DNA from: Siderastrea siderea
Taxonomy: Eukaryota > Cnidaria > Anthozoa > Scleractinia > Rhizangiidae
Direction: 5' to 3'
Assembly: GCA_964030785.1 (NCBI GenBank)
Contig: OZ034971.1
Location: 17,057,400-17,121,399, forward strand
Length of the DNA stretch: 64,000 nucleotides
Shown: positions 13,701 through 25,700 of the stretch, piece after piece
How positions within the stretch are numbered: position 1 is the stretch's first letter
Layout: each line of letters starts with the position of its first letter
Translations under genes and position numbers: made by a program
The notes under the pieces: generated by a model
The model's database searches: none
What the model saw: only the letters and a program-made list of their open reading frames with translations
Told to the model about the DNA's origin: nothing

Positions 13701-16700
13701 CTGTTATCTGTACATGGAGATAGTGTCAGAGTTTGACCAGGGAGAAGAGCCTACAGTGCACTGGCGAATTTTCTTCTATAAAAGAATTCAACTTATGACT
13801 TGCACAGTGCACATGCTATCATTCCCTTTAGAGAAATAATACAGAATGTGCAAATAGGGGTAGTACACAGATGGCTGTGCACCTTGCAGTAGGCTGTGCT
13901 AATACTTACTCCAAAAGGGAATGAAGTGCCACTAACATCAAACATGGCATCTTTCAAAACACCTTTAAAGTTAATTGCTGTTTGACTATTATAATCCAAG
14001 AGTGACATCTGAGCAGAGACAAACATCACTGGAGCTGACAGGAAAGTGCACATCACCATGGTGCTTGTTATCTGCAACATATTCAAACACTTACTGAACA
14101 TTTGGCAGTAAATATGCAACAAAAGTTTGTACTGTTCTCCCTAATATATTTGGGGCATTTAAATTGGAATCTTTGGATTCAAAGATTAACAATTTTTGTT
14201 TAATTTTTTTTAAACAAAATTCCAACCCTCCCAATCCCATTTCAAAGTCTCCAGGTCTCAGGCACTTTCTTTGTTTCTGGCACGTTTGTTTGTTTGTTTG
14301 TTTTTTGCTTCTGCATAAAAATAAATTTTACTGGTCTTGTGAATTTTCAGTTAAAATGGGAACAGGCTTTTAGCCAGGAATTGAAAGTTGGCCGTCCAGG
14401 GAGCATGTTTCTTGTAAATTATTTGAAAGATTAAGTGAATTTTATTCAAATTTTTCCAAAAAGTGGGCGCCCATAGGACGCCTGGACGCCTGGACGCCCT
14501 TCTGGCTAAAACTTTGAATGGGAAGAAGAGTTCTGGGTTTTCCAAGGACCTCTGAATGTTGTCAACTAACCTGCTTTTCTGAGTATTTCCATTTTGTTAA
14601 ATGCAAATAAACTGTAAGAATTTTCGTTGGGTCTCAACAAAACGTTGACCCCCAGTCTGCTCAACCCCCACTGACCTCTTCTGACCCCCCCTTCCCCCAA
14701 CTGACCCCCTCTAAAATCCCCAGGATAAATCAGAAATCATATACATAAAAGATATAAATTAATTAGTTAATTACATGTAATAATTAATTAAGTATATGAT
14801 TTAACATTATTCTACCGTCCTCTGAATCACTTTCAAGTTAAACTTAAGAAGGGTATGACTGGTTCTGACATACTTTTTAACTGAGAGCAATATCAATAAA
14901 ATAAATATGCTCAAAACATTTTACTGTCAGTTAACAAAAACAGAATCAGTAGAATCGATCAGAAATTTAAAATTATCGCTAGTAATGTTACACTTTTTCA
15001 GGAAGTTTTTCAACATTGCATCATTATGTCATGCTCTGATAAAGTGTAGCTACACGGGTCATGCGAACATTTGTTTACCTCAAGTAGCGGGTAGCAGAAG
15101 GGAGTTTATAAAACCATGTTGCAGAAACGAAGTTGGGAAAAAAATTGTTGACAAAGTACAAAAGCATCAATGGATCAGCACGCATGGCATGCCTATGTTT
15201 TTGCAATGCGAGCATAGAGCATGTTGTTATCTTGGAAAATCCTGGTACGTTTATCTTTTATTTACATATGATTCCCGATTTATCCTGTGAATTTTAGAGC
15301 GGGTCAGTTGCAGGGTCAATGGGGCATCAGCAGACTGGGGGCCACTGTTTTGTTGAAACCCATTCTTCCTTTCATGAGTATTATTCCTCTGTGTAAGCAT
15401 TGTGGACATGAGTGTACTGTATAAAAGAATTAGCTACTCATTTTCAACCTTCAATATCCAACTTTTTGGCAGATTTTTTGACGACATGAAATTGATTTGC
15501 TAAAACAAAACTGAAGGTAGCTTTACTTTTATTTTCCAAAACATGCATGATTTGTCTGCATGTGACAATTTGAATCAATTGAATTAATTACTGTATGTTA
15601 TATAATTATCACTGTACGTGTGTCCACAGCACATCATGTACATGTCATAAGTTGTAAAGGTGTCAACACTCGGAATTTTTAACAACACTTTGCTATTTAC
15701 ATTGAATAGAAAAATGAAGTCTTTGAGTTGAATGTTGACACGGGTTGTTGCGAAAACTAAGACCCCTGAAAATTAAGACCCTAAGACCTAAGACCCGAAA
15801 ACTAAGACCCTAAGACCCAAAAACTAAGACCCCCTTATTTTCTTTGCTGTTGCCAGGGTCTTAGTTTTTGCAAAAACATATTTAATGTCGTAGTTCCTTT
15901 TAATAATATAGAGCACAGAGATGCGAACATAGTACACAAAATAACAACACAATATTTGGCGTTAAAGGGGGGAACACCTCTCCGCGATTGGCGTGACAGA
16001 CGACTTCCATTGCGTGACCACACGGCTACTTATCTCCCCAGCGCCAAAACCGCGCTGGATCGGACAAGTAGACAGGCCAAAAGCTAAGACGATCTATAAG
16101 CCTAACTCATATGGCACTACGAGCTGACCTCCAGCCAGCATCATGCTAGAGTTATGACTTTCTCAAGCCTACTTATCTCCCCAGCACTACCAGCCAACAC
16201 CGCCGGCACGTGCTGGATCGGACAAGAATAGGCAGATAAAGAACGTAAATAACGCAACTAACCAATCGAAAACAAAGCTTGGGGAAGTCGCTGCAAGACT
16301 TAACCGAAAGTGAAACCCGAGTGGTGAACCCAAATTTATTGATTACAGTAAGGAACCCTCCAAAGGGAGGGAGGGTGGGAATTACAATTTTTAAAGAACC
16401 TTGGAAAACCTTACAGTTAGTAAGACAGCTAGTGAATGTGACTTTGGACCTAAACTAGGCCTTTTATACCTAGACAGACGTCGCAAACTAGACCAATAGT
16501 AAATAAGATACCATGCATAAAGTAAACTCATGCAGTGCTCGAATGAGACATGAATGGCGATATTTATGTTTTTAACCATACAGAGCGTTTGATGTAAAAC
16601 TACTAGACAGTATTGCAACATTGATCAGTGAATCCCCATTGTACGCCTTTGTACATTCATGAAGACAAAGGGAATAATGGTACATTCACGTCACGTACAT

Positions 16701-19700
16701 CTTACGTGAGTTAATCTAGTTACAATGTAACAACACAAGCTTAGCTCGTCTCGCTCCATTAACTGCGTTTTACAGATTGCTGTAAAGCTTTATTAATGTC
16801 GCAGTTCCTTTTAATAATATAGAGCACAGAGATGCGAACATAGTACACAAAATAACAACACAATATTTGGCGCTAAAGGGGGGAACACCTCTCCGCGATC
16901 GGCGTGACAGACGACTTCCATTGCGTGACCACACGGCTACTTATCTCCCCAGCGCCAAAACCGCACTGGATCAGACAAGTAGACAGGTCAAAAGCTAACA
17001 CGATCTATAAGCCTAACTCATACGGCACTACGAGCTGACCTCCGGCCAGCATCGTGCTAGAGTTACGACTTTCTCAAGCCTACTTATCTCCCCAGCACTA
17101 CGAGCCGACACCGCCGGCACGTGCTGGATCGGACAAGAATAGGCAGATAAAGAACGCAAATAACGCAACTAACCGATCAAAAACAAAGCTTGGGGAAGTC
17201 GCTGCGAGACTTAACTGCCACAGATACATGCGAAGCAGGTATCCCCACAAGCAAGCCAAGCCTAAAAATTCAAGGAAATGAAATACTGGCCATCCGAGGC
17301 GCAGCAGACAGCAAAACATTTGTCGGTGTTCTAATATAAAGCTGATAAGAGTTCGAAGACCACCTTCCTAAAACCTTAATTAACCAGTCTGGTAAGCCTG
17401 CAGCAGCAGCAGCAGTAGAAGCTGCACCAATGTGAAAACTGTGCCCTTTGAGAGGTTGATACGGCAGACTGGTGTGACGGGCCGTGTCCCGAGGTTAACC
17501 ACCACCGACCTAGTAAGAAAACGACCTCACTGGAAAGAAAAGGGGTCCCTGCAGGCGGGAGGCTAGAAAATAGTCACGCATAGCTGACACTGCGCAAATA
17601 GGTGAAGGAGAACACGCGATTACGAGCGAGTGTCCTGTGCGAAAATAGTCTGTTTTAGAAGCCTTTTAGAAAACAGACATCTGCTGCAGGCATACCAGAC
17701 TAGGATAAAATGACACACAGTCGGCAGACAGGTTGAACTGAGGGCGAAACTTAGCGGTTCCTTGGTAGGTAAACTCGCCACAGCGAAGAAAGGCAAAAAA
17801 GGCTAAAGTAAAGGCAGCCCAAACCATACAGTAATCATGTTCCCCCAGCCAGGAGAGGAGTACGGGTTGAATATCTAGTAACACTCCCGGAGTGACGGGT
17901 TGATGGAGCATACGGGCCTTACCCTGGTAGCGGAGGATACCCCTAAGGACCTTTTTCAGCAATAATTTGCCCACGAGAGGGTCTCCATGCTCATATGAAA
18001 TGAGCAAGTTGCAAACGGCGGCTAAATACAATTTGATGGTGCTGTGCTTAACCGTCCTAGCTAAATAGGAGGCAAAATAGATAAGGGTACCTTCCGAGGC
18101 GGGTAGGATATCCCCATCATTAGACATGAGCCTGTTCATCAGACAAAACTGAATAAATCGTTTTTCCCCAGAGCCGTACGTACGGTTGGTTGACCATGCC
18201 AAGCCCCAGGTTGCATAGGTTTGAACTTCAACCCTTAAAGGGTCATGAGCGAAGGCGGGATGGTGCAAGGGATTCTGTTGGCCGTGGGAGCCACCGCTCG
18301 AAAACGTGCGTCCTGAAAGCATGAGAGGGCATCAGCAATATCGTTACGGACCCCAGGGACATGCCGAGCCCTAACAAAGAAATTGTGTTTCATGGATATG
18401 AGGACAAGGAACCTAACTAGGTCCATGATACGGGGGGACTTCGAATGGCCTGAGTTGATGATAGCGACGACTGATTCGTTATCGCACCAACATTGGATAC
18501 GCTTCCCGGAAAAATGCGGGAACCAGATAGCACACGCTACCAAAATCGGGAAAAGTTCCTGCCACTCAATGCTTATACCCTGGGCTTTGCTGAGTTGCAT
18601 ATGAGGGGGCCACCTGCCCTGAAACCATTTCCCATTAAAATAACCCCCAAAACCAACCGACCCTGCGGCATCAGTGTACAATTCCAAGTCCGGGGAAGGG
18701 GTAATGGCAGTGTGTAAGAAGAAAGAACACCCATTCCACCCCACAAGAAAAGCTTTCCACATGGTAAGGTCCTTAAAGAACTCTTGGTTTAGCCTGATAT
18801 GGTGGAAGCGGCTTGGTACCCCCCCCGGGTAAGGTTTATCATGCGTTGTAGAAGAGTGTGCCCGGGGATGACTGCCTTGCAAGCAAATTGAAGTGTACCA
18901 ATCAGAGACTGCAACTCAACCAGCCGTACGGACCGACGCTTAGTAAATGAATTGAGTAAATCCCGGGTGCGTTGGAGTTTGTCCCAGGAAGCCTGGCTTC
19001 CATCTGGGTGGAATCTAGCTCGATACCCATAAATTCTAGAACTTGAGAAGGACCCAGGGTCTTGGAGGTGACTACAGGGATATTAATGGACATGAAAACC
19101 CGGAGTAAGGTACTAAAGCTAGACAGACATTGTAAACAGGATGGCTCGGCTATGAAAAAGTCATCGAGAATGTGCAGGACATGTTTTAAGCCGTAGTTGT
19201 TCCTTAGAATCCACTCCAAAGCCTCAGATAATAGGTTAAAAAGGAACAGTGCGCTCCGTAATCCAAAGGGGAGATATAGGTCCACATAGTATTGGCTTTG
19301 CCAGAAAATACCCAAAAGGTGCCAATCGGCAGGATGTATGGGTATGAGGCTAAAGGCCGATTTAAGGTCGGTTTTTGCCATAAAAGAACCCCGCCCCAGG
19401 GACTGGAGGATACGTATGGCATCGTCTACCCGAACATATTGTAGGGCGTATGGGTCCTTAGGGATATGGTCGTTAATACTATCCCCCTCCGGGTATGACA
19501 GATGGTAGATGGTATGCCATTCCGAGGAATGTTTCTTGGGCACCACACCCACAGGGTGACACTGGAGGTCGGGAATGGGAGAGGAATCAAAGGGGCCCGC
19601 CACACGACCTAACTGGATTTCCTTATTAAGATTGGATGAAACTACCTCAAGGTGCTCTATAGCAGAAATCAAATTATGAGATACCCGGGGTTTCCCAGGA

Positions 19701-22700
19701 CCAGTATAGCTGACATGTGCACCATACCGAAGGGCAGAAATTAAATCATGAACAAAATTAGGGTCGAGGTGGTGGGAAAGTTCCCTTTCTAAAGGAGGAG
19801 ACGAGAGGTAAATTAGAGTTCGTGGCAAGAAGGTGGACCTTATCTCTTGCTTCTGTCGCTGGTGTTGCTGGAGCCCTAGCGTCGCGGACCGGATCTTGAG
19901 AGACCACCGGGACAGTTGATGATGGAGTGGCTGGAAGACCGGCATCAGTGGCAGATGTGCAGGAACAGGCAGGAACTGGAGGTGCATCCCGATGACCGGT
20001 TGAAGCGGAAGCAGACAGGCCCACTCTTCGGTTGCTGGCGTGAGGAGTCAGCACTCGGGCAGTCACTCTGGCTGTGGTACGGGCTAGAGCAGATAATACA
20101 GTGGGGCTTAGCAAGGCCCGAGAAGGTGACCGTCCAAAGTTCTAAGTCAACCTGGTCCCAGCTTATACCAAGGTCATAGGCGGCCCTGCGGCAGAACTGT
20201 TCATCGTACGTGAGGAAAGCCAGGCCCTTAAATGAGGTTGCCACCCTGCTAATAATCTGCTGATACTTGAGCAGCTCGAGCGATCTCCGAGGGTAGGAGG
20301 CGACAATGACCAACATATAAGCCGTGTATGCGTCTAACCACTTGTGAAAGGTGTCTATGGTTGGCTTGCCTTTCCGCACCATAGTGAGAAGGGAAGAGGA
20401 GCCCGGGACTGAATAATCAAAATGGAGCTGGATGTCGGGGACCTGGGGCTGAGTCAAAGAATCGGGCAGCAACAACATAAAGTCAATGTACTCACCGCGT
20501 AGGATTTTGTCTTCCAAGTTTTTGTCCAAAGAACGGTGAAGTCCGATTGGATTTGCTGCACCAGGTCGTGGAGTTGTGTTGCGTGTGGGAGGAGCCAAGG
20601 CTCGACTTCGGTAAGGTGCAGCGGACTGGAGAGGATGGCTCTGTAAAGCCTGCTGCAGCGATAATCGCACTGTGTCCTGAGTGGCGGCCATTTGGGCTGC
20701 GGTGAAAGGGCTGGACTGATGTGGATCTTCAGAAAGGTCTAAAGGCTCGTCCAGGTCTTCTATCGAACCAACAAACGAAGAGACTTCGCTCACGTCTCCG
20801 TTAGCTGCCGCATCCGTATCCTCCGAAACATGTACAGTTGCCGCTTGTTTGGGACGACTCGCTCGCTTGCTTGAGGTACGTTTCTGTACTCGGCCATTTC
20901 GCGGCTGGTTGGCAGGGCGAGGACCTTGAACAGCGCGTTTTAAACGAGATACTAGCTCCGCTTTGGATCCAGTAATAGGAAGATTTAGAGCTTGAAGCCG
21001 TAGGCAAAGGACTTCCGTGGACAGCGACGCGAGATTATCCTGGTGCTGCTGGCGAGTATTCGCAATGTTTCAATTGCCACGTGGACGAGCCATGATGAAA
21101 TTACAAAAAGTTTTAAAGAACCTTGGAAAACCTTACAGTTAGCAAGACAGCTAGTGAATGTGACTTTGGACCTAAACTAGGCCTTTTATACCTAGACAGA
21201 CGTCGCAAACTAGACCAATAGTAAATAAGATACCATGCATAAAGTAAACTCATGCAGTGCTCGAACGAGACATGAATGGCGATATTCATGTTTTTAACCA
21301 TACAGAGCGTTTGATGTAAAACTACTGGACAGTATTGCAACATTGATCAGTGAATCCCCATTGTATGCCTTTGTACATTCATGAAGACAAAGGGAATAAT
21401 GGTACTTTCATGTCACGTACATCTTACGTGAGTTAATCTAGTTACAATGTAACAACACAAGCTTTAGTTCGTCTTGCTCCATTAACTGCACTTTACAGAT
21501 TGATGTAAAGCTTTATTACTAAGACCCGAAAACTATTAAAGACCTTTTCATTTTCTTTGCTTTTGCCAGGGTCATAGTCTTCGCAAAAACATAGACCACG
21601 ATCTGAAAACTAAGACCCCCTGATTTTCTTTGTTTTTGCCAGGGTCTTAGTTTTCGCAAAAACATAGAGGAAGACCCGAAAACTAAGACCCCCTTATTTT
21701 CTTTGTTTTTGCCAGGTTATTTTCTACCAGTTTTTTCTTTCCTTTTCTTTTTTTATGCGAAAACTTAGACCCGAAACGCATGTGATCAATTTTCATACAA
21801 CTCTGGAAAACCTATCAGCGCTACGATCTGTAGTTTTTTGGATTTTTGTTCTTTTGCCAGTAAAATGAATTTATTTCTCTTTTCGTGTCATTCAAGAGTC
21901 TTTTAAGTGCATTACAGAATCCAATAGAAAATAAATGCACACGCATACACAAATCTTTGTATTTGAGGATGACTGATGTCAGGGAGGAAAAGGGAAAGTA
22001 CCAGTGAGCTAAAGAAAGGCACAATAATCTGGTTTCCTAAAGCTCTCATGCGGGCTCTCATGCATATACTGTCTTTCGATCTTCTATTCTCGTTGACCTT
22101 GCGTGTAAAGAATGATCAAGGATATTTGTCAACCTTCTGTTATCCAGTTTTTCGTGATCAGCACGCTTCTCGCATACCATGTGGCACCAAATTTTTGCGG
22201 GTTCTAGTTTTTGCAATTTTTGCGTTTTTTTCGCGATCCACAAAATAAGTTCCCAAAAAATAAAATTACTGCAATTTTTTCCGCAAAAATTTACTCCACT
22301 GTAGAAATTATACAAAAATACTGGTTTGAAGGAGAAAATCCCATAGATGACTTGGTGGATAATACATCAAGTGGTACCCTAGTTATTGTCAATCCATTGT
22401 AGTGTAATATAGTGACATCGATTGATCTGTCTTACATTTCCATGTTGTTTTATCTATATTTCAATTGCATGTACTCAAATAAAAAACGAAAATGCTATTA
22501 GTCCCATTTGAACGCGACTTTCAGAAAATCGCAAAAATTAATTCCCAGCAAGAAAAACCAGTCTCTTCCAATCGCAACAATTAGTTCCCGCAAAACACAA
22601 AAAATCACCAGTCAGCAAAATTAAACTCCGGCCAAAATTTGGTGCCACACGGTATACAAATGCATATGTCGTTCGCTGTAGACGCACATCGAGAGATGAT

Positions 22701-25700
22701 GGCCATTTTGGGTTTTGCAAATCTGAAGAGAAATTAAATACAGACACCTACACAAATCCGGACATGTTACGATTAAGTGTGCTAAACTTAGCTACGGTGG
22801 ACCGCGCAAACTTTACAGAGATTTAGGTCACTTGCATGGCTACTTTCAACAAATGACGGGATATTAGAGGAGAAAACCGATGTTTGATTACACGTTTTAT
22901 TACTATTCAAACAGAGTTCAAAAACAAACAGGATATTTTATCAAAAAAACATTACATAAAATGGCCGTAAAACTTACGATTCCGGTAAAAAAAACAAAAA
23001 CAAAAACAAAAAAATAAGGGGGTCTTAGTTTTCGCGGCTTAGTCTACCTTTTTGCAAAAACTAAGACCCTGGCAAAAACAAAGAAAATCAGGGGGTCTTA
23101 GTTTTCGGGTCTAACTCTACCTTTTTGCGAAAACTAAGACCCTGGCAAAAACAAGGAAAATGAGGGGTCTTAAATTTGGGGTCTTAGTTTACGTTTTTGC
23201 GAAAACTAAGACCCTGGCAATAAAAAAAAAAACACAAAATGAGGGGGTCTTAGTTTTCCTGGCAAAAACAAAGAAAATAAGGGGGTCTTAGTTTTCGGCT
23301 CTTAGGTCTTAGGGTCTTAATTTTCAGGGGTATTAGTTTTTGCAACAACCTGTTAATACGAGTATACCTCAGGGTCTTAGCTACTCTGTGGATTTGTGCT
23401 TCAGGATGCAATTGAAGTGAATTAAAGCCATTGCAACCGCATAACAGTATTATTAATTGTCAACTGGAATTCGTTAAAAAAAAAATTTGAGATCCTCACT
23501 TTTGGTCAAACACCTTTTTGGGAGAATAACTCATTTCCTCTCAGATCCAGTACTATAACTTTAAAGGATCCTAGTCAGGCACACCTTTGTTATTGTTTTG
23601 ATCTGAAATTTGCGATCAAATTACTCGTCAAATGTGACAAAACATCAACAGTTCAACTGGTAAAAATATAAATTGTAGCCTGAAGCTGAAATTTCTTGCT
23701 TATTTTTGATTTTAGTGCCAGTAAAAAGGGCTTTCGATTATTTTCAGCGCATTTTGGTGGCTGTCCAAAAACCTGGAACTCAAAGAATGTTTGTGTTCGT
23801 AAGCCGGCCAGCCTCCCAGTCCCCCAAACCAAAAGCAAACTATATTCAGCGAGCGCTCGCGGAATATGATTTACAAGCGAATCTAGAATCTTGACTTTCC
23901 CATCACCACAAAACAGAAAAGGCGAATGCACGGAGGGCAGAAATGTTTCCAAAACTCACTCGATCACGCCGCTCTGACCACCGCTCTGAACCGCATTTAG
24001 TTTTAATTAGCGCTAGATAAAGCGAAGAAACTCTTTTGTTAATAGCTTTTATTTTCTTTGTTATCATTGCACAGGATGGATATTCATTTCAATTTTCAAA
24101 ATACATGAATTGCCAGGAAAACAAAATGTACTGCAGCTAGCTAAGGTGTCAACTGCGGCTAACAGATCTGATTTACAAAGATTCTGTTTGCAAACCATTC
24201 TTTCTCCTCCTTTTCTGCAATTCCAGGGATTAGTTTATGGAAAAAATCGAAGTGCTGTTCTTAGGCATCGAAGGCTTTGAAGCTGTCGCTTTAGCGTCGC
24301 TACCAGCACTGCAGAGCGAGTCCCGCCGTCAGATTTAGCTGCATTTAGAAGACCAAAACATTTCAGTGCATGAAGAACGTGCACCGTAATGAAGTAAAAT
24401 GTCGGCGAATAAGCTTGACCAGCATTTCAATCTATTGGATACCTTTTGCTTGACTAGTGAAATAACCAAGAAGGTCCTTGAATAATGATTTCTTTCATAA
24501 GCTTGACTGTTTTGGTACTGCCAAGCGAAGGATAGCATAAACCGCTTAGAGTCCTGGCGTTGTTTCGCACATTTCAAGAGAAAAATAGCAAACAACACCA
24601 AAATAACCAGCCAGATGTAACCGCTATTAATTTTTTAAGGCCAAAAAAGTGAATGAAGGCCCAAACTGGCCGTATTGGCGCGGATGTAGCTGGATTTCAA
24701 GTCACTGTGAAAAAATCCTGATTTTAGATGGCATAGAAAATGGCGGATTTCTCACTCGATGCGCGCAAAGCACTGTGGGTGACTAGGATCTTTAAAATGC
24801 ATCAGGTTCTGAAAATGTTTCCTTGGCTTTTACTGACTTGAGGACTCACTGTGGTATGATATACTCACCAATTGCTCTTCAATGCCAAACTTAGCTGCAA
24901 ATATTGCAGATGTTGGTGCAGCAGGGAAGGTCCCATACAGGAAACCAAACATACTCCAGCTATTCGTTTCGTTATTGCTGCTTCCAACATGGAGCACTTG
25001 AATCATCTCTCGTGTAACAAGAGGGAGAATAACTCTTCAGTGAAAGAAAAAGAATTTTATAAACATTGTGAGACTTTTATAATTGTCTTTAACATAAAGT
25101 ACAACATAGAATACAGCCTTAAACATGGATTAGCTCACAGAAGGGGAAAAATAGCCCACTCAAAGTGGTCATCCACAAAACACATCTTTCACATGACCTT
25201 TCTTGACTTTCTCTTCTGATTGAAAAATTCAAATTTTAAAACCTGCCTTTAAAAATAGACTGAAAGAACAAACTTTAATTCCTTTTAATCTAAAACATTT
25301 GGTCTTGAAAACATTACTTTTTGAACAAAAACAATTAAAATGAACTTTTTAATACTCACAACTTTGCAGATATTAATAAAAATGGAACCAGCAATCCCGA
25401 GCCCATTTTAGTGGTCATGTTTCCAACCATCTTGACTCCCAAGTAAAATAATGCTGTTGCTAAAAATGCCTGGCTGAGTCCACTAAGGATCTGATCAATA
25501 ACAGTTGGCAAATGTCCATGGAAAATAAAATGCCCAATAAGTCCAATGAATGTCATGAAGACAATAGGATTAGTCACTACCTCTTTAAATGCTGCAATAG
25601 TAATTTTGAGCTTGCTGACTGATTGCATGGTCCTGTGCTGCTTATGCACTTCCATGAGAATGAATCCAATAGGATTGAGAATTACCAAAGAAATTGGCAA

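Larger units (their letters stand above)
15882..21516 (-). mobile_element. Ngaro-type tyrosine-recombinase retrotransposon with split direct repeats
   Basis: Read on the minus strand the order is A1 (21516-21100), gag, RT, RNase H, tyrosine recombinase, B1 (17214-16793), A2 (16794-16381), B2 (16313-15882). A1 with A2 and B1 with B2 are direct repeats. This A1-ORFs-B1-A2-B2 layout is the hallmark of Ngaro/PAT elements of the DIRS order, which integrate by a recombinase and make no target duplication. No methyltransferase was seen. The element is complete in layout but dead: nonsense codons in gag and recombinase, and a frameshift between RT and RNase H. It lies in GPR155 intron 3 in the same orientation as the gene. 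Confidence 0.92.
15743..23350. mobile_element. Outer element with long CTAAGACCC-rich inverted ends, host of nested insertions
   Basis: The left end (GGTTGTTGCGAAAACTAAGA, then CCCCTGAAAATTAAGACCCT) and the reverse complement of the right end (GGTTGTTGCAAAAACTAATA, then CCCCTGAAAATTAAGACCCT) match over about 90 bases. Both then run into imperfect tandem units that alternate CGAAAACTAAGACCC with a GCCAGGGTCTTAG piece. The flanks TGTTGACACG and TGTTAATACG look like a 10-base target duplication with two transitions. Without the Ngaro insertion the element would be about 2 kb. It also contains the TA-target MITE at 22177. No transposase was found. Confidence 0.7.

Noticed and set aside
14907..15290. 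127-codon plus-strand frame
   Set aside because: It lies inside the 733-bp inverted-repeat element, has no recognisable motif and no splice context.
16391..16621. 76-codon minus-strand frame, with a near-identical twin at 21113-21343
   Set aside because: Both lie in the A repeats of the Ngaro element. Their similarity follows from the repeat, and no domain is visible.
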